A stretch of DNA of 64,000 nucleotides from Pleurostoma richardsiae (taxonomy: Eukaryota; Ascomycota; Sordariomycetes; Calosphaeriales; Pleurostomataceae). Numbering within the stretch: the stretch's first letter is position 1; every line of letters starts with the position of its first letter. Both the position numbers and the translations under genes were made by a program. The notes beneath the pieces were generated by a model that did not search any database, was not told where the DNA came from, and worked only from the letters and a program-made list of their open reading frames with translations. The DNA lies in assembly GCA_030052745.1 (NCBI GenBank), contig JANBVO010000006.1:744001-808000 (forward strand), read 5' to 3'. Positions 25,735 to 37,874 of the stretch are shown here, in pieces.

Positions 25735-26208
25735 CTAGCGTCTTCCGCATCGTCTCCATGACTTCGGTCTTAAATTGCAATCATACGTATCGCTGTGCAG
25801 CGCAACAGCAGCTAGCTCCTTTGGAAGCAGAATGTCGTAGATTTCAAAATTCTGGTAGCGGAGGACAGAAAAAATCGACCCCACCGCCTTAAGGTCATCA
25901 TCTTCCAGATATATGCTCGGACAGTTTCCACGTGGAGTCTCGAGGCCTTCTTGGAAGTCAGATCGGAGGAGGGTCTCAAAATAGTTGGACGCGACGCTCA
26001 AGACCACCAAAGACACGATAAATTCTCTTCGTATGTCCGAATTCGAATCATGGACTCCAAGTATGGCGTCCCCTTTGGGCTGTAGCTGCAAAGTCACGGG
26101 CTGAGCAGCCTCCCGAGGAACATGACTAACCTCATTCGTGCTCGTTCTTTGCCGACTAATTCCTGTAGAAGTGATGATACGAGAAGACGCCAATGGTGAC
26201 GACTGCAA
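25735..26208 (-). pseudogene. Truncated BTB/POZ domain gene relic
   Basis: A 157-codon frame matches the fungal BTB-domain family: VTLQLQPKGDAILGV, then VVLSVASNYFETLLRSDFQEG, then IYLEDDDLKAVGSIFSVLRY and ELAAVALHSDTYDC. Members are usually near 300 residues. Here the match ends just after HSDTYDC and the frame stops about 13 codons later. The frame also lacks an in-frame ATG before the BTB part; the first codon of the open stretch is TTG. I read it as a 3'-truncated, probably non-functional copy in the island's gene-poor edge. A missed upstream exon could supply the start. Confidence 0.45.
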
Positions 26209-26624
26209 AACCGAGAGAGACAGCTAATGAAATAGATTTGTCTTGAGGAGGCACCTTGATACACCCTATAGGTGAGATGGTACACCTCTGGCCACTTGTA
26301 TTAGAACTTGACAAAAAGCTGGTCTAGCACTGGCACTGATCTAGTTTTCTCGGTCTGCTATTCACGGTAAAGTGAGGAAGGGTCCCTGGCCAACCAACAC
26401 TACGCTCAGTCAAGTTGTCTAGACTACAAATCGAGCGCGGGAAGCCTGGTTTTCCTGATAATTCTCGACAATTGGCGCAGATATTCGACGATTCGGAGAT
26501 CGTGTCTTTCTGCTTCAACTCTTCCCGTGTTGAGCGAATTCGGTACAGTATGCAGGCCGATTAGTCCCAGCTAGTCTCTCCAATTGATCCCACCAATCGG
26601 GTATTGTACAGTACATTGACAGGC

Positions 26625-28579
<1,955 letters not shown>

Positions 28580-29785
28580 AGTGGAGTTTGGGGGAGGAAA
28601 GAGGTGAGGTTGCGGCCGATGATTTAGGGGTGGTGATACCAATAACAAGGTCAGGAGCAGGATCCTAGCTAACTCGAGTGAAACAACTATTAAGGAAGAT
28701 GAGTGATTGGATTGGCGGAGCTCGGAGACGGATAGTCGGATGCGGGAAATCCCATCAACGGAAGGGTTCCGAGCTCCGTAGCTAACACCCTGCCTCTGCG
28801 AGCACGTACGCGTGCAGGGAGTTTTCACGCTGGGGAATCCTGAGTAAGCCCGAGAAATTACGACCCCTTGTCATGAAGGGATTGGAATATGAATAAGCAT
28901 CTAGGAAGGTAAAAAGGGCGCGCAGTCATTAGGAGCTAAAACATGGGCATGTTCTCAAGGTATCTGGCGGCACATGTAGTAGGCACGCGAGTCACCAACG
29001 TGGGAGAGTTCCCATCGCCTCTGAACATGAGCTTGAAGAACTGAACTTGTGCTATCGACGGCGAAACGGACACTTAGCCATTCTGACCTTTAATTATCCG
29101 ACACTCCTCAAGGCGTCGGACCGGACGAATTCTCTCTTTCGGTGTAGTAAAAGCCATTTCCAGGTAGCTCATGTCTTGAAGAGGAATCAAAGAGCCATGT
29201 TCGATAGCTGTGCTTGTGACAGGAACGGCCACGCGAGATTGTGGCGGGACTTTAGCATGTGTGAGATGACCAGAGTGTAAGAGGTGCGAACGGGCTTGGG
29301 AACATCAGATTCCAAGACTAGGGACAGAGTCGGCCCTCAGAATGGCCGCCGCCCCTCGCGGACGTGAGTCGGAAAGGTCCCGGCTCAAGAAACTCGCGTC
29401 GGATGTCTTCGCTTTTTACGGTCTTCCCATGGGGAGGAGACCCTTGCTGGGTGAGGATGACAGAAGAAGCTCTCAGGGCCAATGCTTGAGGGAGTAAATG
29501 TGCAGATCAGCCATTAAAATTACTCTCAACGTAATGCGCTCGGAATAGAAGGAGAAAGACAATGGGACAATCTGGGGAATGACACCGTGGCTTGTTTCTC
29601 CGATGACTGCGGGTATAATGCGGCTAGCTGCCGCCGAGGTGATCGGAACGGGACTGGTCGGTAGCATCTACGGAAATTTCAGGCCTTCAAGAATTTATGT
29701 GCGACTGATGACTAGATTATTTGGGCTTCTAACCTTCCGCATTGCGAGTTAAGCGCCTTACTCCCTCTTACGTTAAAAACTAGAC
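28580..29785. other. Divergent space between the carboxylesterase and the dienelactone hydrolase relic
   Basis: About 1.2 kb without a supported gene. CGGATAGTCGGATGCGG at 28729-28745 and CGGAT at 29400-29404 are CGG-type half sites. The N-terminal part expected for the dienelactone hydrolase is not visible here. Confidence 0.4.
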
Positions 29786-30486
29786 GCCATGCCATGATCT
29801 ATCCGGATGGACCTGTGTAAACATACGGGTCCTAGCAGACCATTACGCGGATGAGTTTGGCGCCACAGTCTATGTCCCTGACTTGTGAGTGTCTATATGC
29901 AGCTGTGGACAGGACAGAAGTGCTGACATTAACTTTTCTCCCCCTGCAGCTTTGGGAGTGAGGTCATTTCGACCGACATTCTCATGGACCGAAATCAGTG
30001 GGCCGAAATTGGGGGGCCAAAATCGACATTCCCGCATTTGAGAATCGCAACTCTAAAGCCATGAGATGGCCGGAAATTGTCGAGTGTGCAAAGGCCCTCC
30101 GTTCCCAGTATCAGCGCACCGGAGCCTTAGGATTCTGCTTCGGGGGCTGGGCCGTCTTCGAGCTAGGGAACAAGAGCAACCCGCTAGTTGACTGCATCTC
30201 TAGAGCCCACCCGACCTTCCTCGAGAAGCAGGAGATTGGGAGTGTCGGTGTTCCAGTCCAGATTTTAGCCCCTGAAATCGACCCTCGGTTCACGGAGGAA
30301 TTGAAAGCATTCAGCAATCAGGTCATACCAACACTGGGGTTCGCGTATGACTACCAATACTTCCCGGGACTTGAACATGGTTTTGCTATCCGAGGGGACC
30401 CTAAGAACGCCGAAGAGAAGAAGGGGATGGAGAGAGCTGAAAACGCAGCTGTTCTGTGGTTCCGCCAGTGGCTACATGAAGATTAA
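29786..30486 (+). pseudogene. Dienelactone hydrolase family gene, 5'-incomplete and frame-shifted
   Basis: Family enzymes hydrolyse dienelactones and related esters formed after aromatic ring cleavage. A coding block ends in LADHYADEFGATVYVPDF at 29884. It is followed by an intron with a GTGAGT donor and CTGCAG acceptor (exon resumes at 29950), then FGSEVISTDILMDRNQWAEIG. The reading then moves to another frame near the G-run at 30011-30016 and continues IDIPAFENRNSKAMR to the stop at 30486. Cys (GFCFGG), Asp (APEIDPRF) and His (GLEHGF) of the triad are all kept. The family's usual N-terminus before HDIFGW is absent. A single-base frame change plus the missing 5' part suggests a broken gene; a sequencing error at the homopolymer is the alternative for the shift. 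It lies among other catabolic genes. Confidence 0.72.
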
Positions 30487-30686
30487 CGTCGCACATGTTG
30501 GAAACACCATTCTACGCCGACTCGGGCCGACCAATGAAGCGACCAGTCTTGCGTTGGAAATGAGACTAATCAGTGCATTATAGACAGTGAAGCTTGACTT
30601 AGACGGATCTTAGTATCATTCGCTTCTAACGTCACATTGTAGGTTATTGAAAACCCCATGGAAGAGGAGAGAGGCTCTCATCAGCG

Positions 30687-33275
30687 TTAATACAGACCGT
30701 TTTCTGAAGTTCTAAGTATGTCGCTAAGGTCGTTCATAAGAACGCTCAGCTTTTCAAGGAGGGGAGATACACTATGTGTATTATATAAATGAGTCCGCCA
30801 GAGGATGTCAGTCATGGCGGTAGGTATCACATCGGGCTGAGATATGATGCCTACCCCGTTGGCCAAGCGTAATGCGAGGGTGCCCTGCCCCGTGAGCAAG
30901 TATTTCTTGACTTCTGGCGACATATCTCCGTTTAAAACAACCAAAGGAGCGTCGACGTTCATAGAGGCCGAGAGCTTGGACGGAGATTGTAGAGTCTTGT
31001 CCATTGACTGGGAAGCTTCTAACGGAGCAATCGATGATCCGGACCCAGACAGGAGAATGGCCACCCACAACGTGAGGCATGCATGGTATATCAGAGTGGC
31101 ATGAAGTCCATGCAGCTCAGAAGCGGGGATTGACCTGGCAGCTTTCAAAACCTGCCCCGCATGCCAAGTCGCGTGAGTTTGTGCATCACTCTCAAACCAG
31201 CGGCGCAGGGATGGCAAGATGTTGCGAGCCTCCTCAAGCCCAAACCTTCCGGCTAGTCGCTGAATGTCCTGGAGTGACACATGGACAGACATCATCAAGA
31301 ACTCGGTGATGAGGTGAGCGTCAGGGGAAAATGCCCCGAGGTGAAGCAATTTCTCTCTGATATCTTTGAGACTCTCGTAGATGTCCTTCTGCTGCGCGTC
31401 TAACAAGAGCGAGCTGTGAATACGTTCCAGCGATGATTTCTTTCCCGAGAAGAACGTCTTAAAGTCCATAAACGACCAAATTCGAATCCACTGAGCATAC
31501 AGGACCGCTTGCGCACAGAGCTCAACGTCGTAGATATCGGTCCACGGCTCGAGAACGCCGAAGTCGCCAATGACATCTTGGAACGTCAAGGTGGTCATGT
31601 CTGATCTTTCCGGACTGAGGCTTTTCCACTCGACGGCATTCTGGGCGTTCCACAAGTTCCGAGATGCGGGAAGCGGGATGCTGATTTCTGTAAAAGAGAA
31701 GGAAGGGCTTCGAACAAAGGCAATTGAACTGTGAATGTCGGTGACAAGCCCCCGGATAACCAATCTGTCGGTCATTATTAGAGACAACAGCCATGCAAGC
31801 GGGGCCATGAGAAGCCGCAGACCTTTTGAACGACTCCTGTTCGGCCCACATCAGCCACCTTCGAGTCAGAGATTCGCTTGAATCAGCTAGACTCTGCTCT
31901 GGGGATCTGGCATAAAAGCTCGCATGGATCGAGCCTGCGCGACGGAGGATCTGCGGCTAGTGAGAGACTGATGCGAAACTGCATAATGGAGTCTGTTTGA
32001 AGATGGGAGACAAACTGTGATGAAATTATTCGAGTAACCTTCAGCGACTTCCATCTTGCGACGGCTGCCAGTCCATAGCGCGATATCGAGCCATTGAGAC
32101 ATGGTTTGTCCGATCTGCAGATCCCGGAGGATGTGAGTATTCTGGTCAAGGGAGGCCACTATGGCCATCTTAGCCTTCTCATGTAAAGCGAACCCCAGCT
32201 TCCGAAATCCAGGGATCGGGGACATGACGGCACCCGCTGCGATGATTATTGTCAAGAGCTCCGGCCGAGCTTGATCCGGGTTGAAGGAATTCACGTGGAT
32301 ATACGAATGCCGACTTGTTGACTCTCGCTTGAAATAGAATTGCAGGAGAAGGTTGAGGAATTTCAAGGAGGGAAAGCGGCGAAGGTTCAATGACGGATCG
32401 GAGTGTCTCAGGACTAGCGAATAGATCCGGTCTCGGGTCCAGTCTTCTTGGATGAGAGGCAGGGATTGCGAGAAGCGCCATTCAAACCTCTTTACCACGT
32501 CCGGAGATTCCATAAAACGCGCCTCGCCTTCGGCCAATTCTGAATCTTCAGTATACGCGTTCTCGCCCCGCTTGGGAACCCAGATCCAGGGAGAACGTTT
32601 AAATGCTTCGGTCGCCGAAGCTATGAGCTTGCTGAAATTGTAGCCTTTTAACGGAGGCTCCTTGTGAAGCTTGGAGGGCGGGCCAACAAGCACGCTGTCT
32701 CCTCCCACGAAGACGTCTGCTGCACTCAGGCCTTCTGAAGCAGCCATTTGGTCATTCACGTCGCCAGTCAAGTCGAGAATGACATCCTGGGCCGGTTGGT
32801 CCAGGTCATCAAAGACGAACTGAAAGCTCTCCGGGAGGTGATCCGACCACAATAGGTCAGAGGCAAACAAGCCGGTGCTGTTGTCGAAAGGCGGCTTTTC
32901 CGCCCCGTCGTCGGCGGTGCAGTCGGCGAAAGACGTAGACTGGGGGGATCTGTTTTCACCTGTCGTCGCCCTCTCGGCGTCGCTGAGTTCTGAGACTAGG
33001 CTTAATGAAGTGCCGTCGTTCGGTCGTCCGACGACGGATGCCTCGCCGTCTGCCGGATCAGCAGCCAGACTCTTTGCCCGCATCCCCAGGAGCTGAGCAG
33101 ATGAACTCTCAAAATCGTCTCTCTCTTCCTCCGCCGCGCATGCGGTGCCCCGTCTTCGACACCGTCGGCACGGCTTATGGTCATCACATCTGGTCTTGGA
33201 CTTTATACAAGAGCTGCAGGCCCGCGAGGTTCGGGCCCTCTTACGGGACGGCTCCTCGGAAGCTTCAGGAGCCAT
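30687..33275 (-). CDS. Zn(II)2Cys6 transcription factor with fungal-specific TF domain
   Basis: Nuclear regulator, likely pathway-specific for the neighbouring enzymes. Three exons: 33275-32016, 31956-31823 and 31764-30687, giving 823 residues. The binuclear zinc cluster is at Cys20, 23, 30, 36, 39 and 46 (C-x2-C-x6-C-x5-C-x2-C-x6-C), preceded by a basic SRKRART stretch. The middle-homology (PF04082-type) region runs from about ESPDVVKRFEW through SGSRRKM-like, QILRRAGSIH, WAEQESFKRLV and beyond. The first intron uses a GTTTGT donor and CACTAG acceptor; this choice is the one that restores the conserved LRRAG block in frame, so that junction is less certain than the others. The start is the first ATG before the zinc cluster. 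It is divergent from the dioxygenase gene and shares its 1.4 kb upstream region. Confidence 0.9.
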
Positions 33276-34672
33276 CGGACGGCGGTCCAAGACGCCTATG
33301 GCGAGTTCCTAGCCACAAGCCGTCGGCATGAACCGCAGACCTGGTGTTGACAGTCGATCAGGGAGCTTAGTTTTGTTTCTAGAGGAAAAGGGTGTGGTAG
33401 GTTTGTGATGAGCAGGAGGATGCGTGTGGTGCTTAAGTTCGCGCATGCGCTCTAGAGGCAATGACACCAGCACGCTACTACCGGCCTCGACGGCGAACAT
33501 TGTAGTGGAACGCCTCTCTGGCCCAAACGCTATTGGGCATGGCGTGCGGGGTAACTAGCCCTGCTACACTCCCGCTGGTCTTGGCCGCACTGCGCGCCGC
33601 AATTTACCCCACGGGGATGCACAGCAGCGACGAGCTTAACCTGAACCTATCGGATCTGCATCTGTGGGGGGTGGCTCAAGAAAGCTTCCTCCGCTCAGTT
33701 CCGGCCTCTCCGCCAGCTCGTCCGCCCCTCATCGAGTGGGTGTACTTATCACGGCTCGAGAGTGCTTTGCTACGAGAGAGTAGGGAAGGCTGGATGGATA
33801 ATGGGTGCGGCGCCGGACATCAAAGTACCCTACGAGTCGCCCTGCCCGAGTGGTCGTCGCTGGCCAGTGGCATACATGGGGATAGACTCTACTGCTCCGG
33901 CCTTCGCTTTGCGCTCGGAGACCACCGCCCCTACTCATGGTCTTGCCGTTCTCCCCAAGATGCCGTGCAACCGCGTGGGTTGGCTCATGACAGACCACCC
34001 CGACGGCTAAGGGCGGTTGGAGAAGGCCAGCTTGTCAGTTTCGCATCGACCAGAAGTGGCAACACAGAAAAAGACTCAAACAGACCGGCCAGATTAATTA
34101 GTTTTTCTGGTGTCGAGTGCTTTGGTCTTATCAGAAATTGGAACAACCTCCTCGGACCAGAGACACGGACATGCAAACCTGATTGAGACATGTCCGACTT
34201 TGCTTCATGACAACGGTTCGGTGGCAGCCAGCGAGTTGCGGATCGAGCGAGCTTCCCAGATCCGACACTGGCTCGGGGTTCGGATGTCCAGCCATCCCGC
34301 ACATAATGGATCCGATCCGAGCCTCGACGTCGGGTATCCCGATCCGCATTGTCGACCCACCAAGCCAGCCATGGTAAACGCTGGGGACCTGCACGTTCGT
34401 GCTCTGATTCTACCGACATCAGCGGCAGCTTGGCTGAGAGCATTTACAAAGCAACGCGGATGACGTTGTAGTTGTAAGGGGGGGGGGATTCACGGTCCGT
34501 ATAATTCCTCTAATTAACATCCTTCTCGACGCCACCCCCCTACGGAGTGTGCTCCATGCCTTGCAGTTATAATCCCTAGCTAGAGAAGAATTCAGGACTG
34601 GATCCTGCTGATCGCACCTATTGTGGACCACCCCGAATCTAGCTGGCGGAATCTGATTTCTAGTTGACCAAG
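33276..34672. promoter_or_regulatory. Shared upstream region of the Zn2Cys6 regulator and the dioxygenase gene
   Basis: No supported gene; a 217-codon open frame on the plus strand resembles nothing. Between 34238 and 34347 the pentamer CGGAT/ATCCG occurs six times: 34239, 34260, 34281, 34309, 34314 and 34342. The ends form an inverted repeat GCGGATCG (34238-34245) / CGATCCGC (34340-34347). TCCGATCCG is at 34311-34319. CGG triplets are the usual half sites of Zn2Cys6 factors, so an operator is plausible; this is inference. Confidence 0.5.
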
Positions 34673-36470
34673 ATGGCTGCCGCAGCTCCTCCGTTCAAAG
34701 AGAAAGTCGTCACCACAGACCTGCGAAAGGTCTTTCACTATACCGATACCCTCACAAGGAAGCCTACCCGGGAGAATGATCCTTACCAGTACCAGGCTGG
34801 CTGGGGGAATCACCACCAGTCTGAGGTAATCACCGGCACGCTGCCCGCAGGCCAGGATAATCCGATGGCGCCCCGTTTCGGGCTGTATACGGAGGCACTT
34901 ACATCCTCCGGTTTCGTTGCGCCGCGAAATGCAAACTTCAGCGCCTATCTCTATCGAGCTCGTCCGTCGGCCGCACATAGTAAGGAGTCCTTTTGAGAAG
35001 CCGGGGACGGCAAGCTGATACAGAACCATAGACGGCTTTCAGGCCAACGTGGAGACGAAGGCACACGTCGAGAACTGCTTTCTTTCAATCAACCCCAGAG
35101 TCGAATTGGTCGTGGGCCAGGCCGAATGGACGCCATTCCCTCTGCCCGGGAAAGATGAGCGCGTCGACTTCGTTGATGGGCTCCACACCATCGGCGGCAG
35201 CGGAGATCCGAATCTGAGAGAGGGCGTTGCCTTGTATGTCTTCATGATCAATACCGATATGGATCATCGCGCATTTTGCAATGCGGATGGCGACTTTTTG
35301 CTCTCCGCCCAGCAGGGCGTCCTAGATATCCAGACCGAAATGGGTAAGATCTTCCTCCAGCCCGGGGAAATCTGTGTCATCCAGCGTGGAATCCGATTTG
35401 CTATTAGGCTCGCGGATGGCAGTGACCACGCGCGCGGATATATCGTCGAGGTCTGGGGGTCTATATGGGAGCTGCCGGATCTCGGCCCGCTGGGCAGCCA
35501 CGGGCTGGCCAATTCTCGTGACTTCTTGTACCCGACAGCCCACATTGACGACGAGCTGCACGAGAAGTGGTCCCTCTTTTACAAAATCAATGGCAAGTAC
35601 AGTGTTATTGAGCAGGACCACAGTCCATTTGACGTCGTGGCCTGGCATGGCAACGTAGTTCCATACAAGGTGCGGCACCCCCCCAACCCCAAAACATCCT
35701 AACCGACAAAGTGAACGGTTTTTCTGGACAAGAGTTTCTTATTCTGAACTTTTCAATAGTACGACTTAACCAAGTTTGCGTCCCAGAATGCAAGCAGCGT
35801 TGATCACACCGATCCGTCAATCAACTGCGTGCTGACGGCCAAATCGCATGATCCAAACACATCTCTAGCTGACTTCCTCTGGTTTGGACCACGCTGGGAC
35901 GTCGCTTCAAACACGTTCCGCCCACCTTATTTGCATCGCAACGCTGCCACCGAGTTCATAGCCTGCCTGTATGGGGCAAGCCCCGGCCGCTCGGCCAATT
36001 TTGCGCCCGGCGGCTGCAGCTTGGAGGTCGGTCACATACCGCATGGTAACCCCGTGAAGGGCTTTTTATATGAGAAGAGAGTGCAGGAAAACCAACCTCG
36101 AAGGGTTCTAGAAAGTCAGTTTTCTTGTTGTTGCCTCCTAGGATCACAAGGCTAACAAATGATCCAGGCCAGATGACGATCATGCTTGAGAGCAGCCGAA
36201 CCTTCCTTTTCACGGAATATGCGCGACATAGCTGCGGGACGTTTGACAACAGTGGCATGGATCCGAGATCTTGGGACGTGTTTCCGGTAAGTTTCGAGCT
36301 GCCGCGCCAGGGCTTATTCAATCGGTCTCACTCGACGACAGGATGAATTCTCTACCTACCCAAGCATCAAACAGATTCTGCAGCAGGTCAAACTCGACAA
36401 GGCAGCGCAGAAGGAGCGTGCCGAATCGTATTACGATGATGAAAAATTGGCTAGTTTACTTAAGAAATGA
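34673..36470 (+). CDS. Homogentisate 1,2-dioxygenase family ring-cleaving enzyme
   Basis: Non-haem Fe(II) cupin-type dioxygenase that in known members opens the ring of homogentisate. Five exons: 34673-34979, 35032-35669, 35760-36114, 36168-36286 and 36342-36470, giving 515 residues, longer than the usual ~445. Family blocks are YQAGWGNHHQSEV, GLYTEALTSSGF and LPGKDERVDFVDGLHT-like, IQRGIRFAIRL, GYIVEVWGS, PFDVVAWHGNVVPYKYDL and PYLHRNAATEF. The iron ligands His374, Glu380 and His410 are present with the spacing of the human enzyme (335, 341, 371). No maiA or fahA neighbour is in the window, so it may be a paralogue acting on a related dihydroxylated aromatic rather than the tyrosine-pathway enzyme. 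TCCGATCCG lies about 360 bp upstream. Confidence 0.88.
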
Positions 36471-37874
36471 GGCGATGTATTGCTTAGAGCATACCAACCA
36501 ACCCCGAGCGTGCTTATTGCAGGGCTATCTGGTGACCTGGCTTGTTCTGACTGGTACCCGTCAACATGCGCAATCAGAACATCTCAGCGGAATGACTCTT
36601 CGGTTCTTGGATATGTGGGACACTGTCCGTCCGTATGAAATTGGCAAAAATATACAAGTACGCGACAGGGATGAGAGCTGTCTGGGGGGAAGACAATAGT
36701 CTGGCTTGATGCCTATGGTAGCAATAAAAATCTCCGTCTCTACAATGAGGTTTGTGATCGGCGACAAATCAGATTGCGGGGACGAAATGCTGTTGGCTGT
36801 ATAAACCTCACTGAGTACAAATGCTGGCGTGAAAATGCTGCTGGCCCTTGATTTCGGCACCGTGATACTCAGCGTCAGATATTCGTTGTCGAACTGTTGT
36901 AGTTGAGAGAACGGGAGAGACTTTGGCTTGAGAAGATGCTCACAGCTATCAGGAGGGTCGGAGATTGTTGTCTAAAGTTCCAAGGACGGGGATTGGACAC
37001 ATCTTAAGCCACGAAATGGAAATCACGTAGAAGTCGCACCCGACCCATATCTCTCGCGACGTCTAGACTGCCGTCTAGGCATGTGGAAGAGTGCCGAACT
37101 CGCTACGGGAGAACAAGTCCTGCAGAGGAGCGTATTGGCCAACCAAATAATTGGCTCCCACAGCGGACCACCTGTTTGTGCCGCGTCTGATGGCCTGATG
37201 AAGAATCTGGCTCGCTGTCTCTTCTGTGGGAGGATGCGTGTTCAAGCTCGAGTCTCTTTGGTGATCACGGAATAGCAATACCCTTCTCAGCCCTAATACA
37301 ACTAACTACGAGGCTACAAATGCCGAAAGAGACGAAGCCCGGTGAGGCTTAGGCGCGTCTTGACAGCCACGGCAGCAAGGTGGGTGCTAAGGGCAGACTT
37401 TGCCCAATTCGATTCAAGTAGTCCTAGAGTTCCACTCAATTCCAATAAGCCGGCACCCGCGCGTTTCTACCGTCGTCTATCTACCAGTCCTGTCCACTTG
37501 ACATCGGCACGGAAACGAGGGCTCTCGGTCGGAAAATCTGAGGACAACTCCCGCAACACTCCCCTATTGGCAGGACTTTTCCGATCCGAGGGAACGGGAC
37601 CTTACCCCGCATAATGGATTGAAACACAGTAGCAAGCATATGGGGTTCATCGAAGTCATCAAAGGGATGTATTTCCCCGCAAGACGGAAGAGGTGTTGTG
37701 GCGGGATGGGGCGGGAAGAGGGCACGGGACGAAGTATTTACTTGACGGAACGTTAGCGGCCCTTGAGGTCGGTCGTCGCCGCAGAATGCGCCTATTATTA
37801 AAATGTCGATTACCATTGCCGACTAGAATCCAGAAACAATTTTTGTCAAGCTCGCGAGCTGTAGATCATCCATC
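36471..37874. promoter_or_regulatory. P450 upstream region
   Basis: About 1.4 kb without a supported gene. TCCGATCCG at 37580-37588, inside an 11-base string (TCCGATCCGAG) that also occurs at 34311-34321, lies about 290 bp upstream of the P450 ATG. Minus-strand frames at 37481-37816 and 36561-36860 have no recognisable family. Confidence 0.4.

Noticed and set aside
33533-34186. 217-codon plus-strand frame in the regulator/dioxygenase space
   Set aside because: No recognisable domain, overlaps several other random frames, and lies in the shared promoter.
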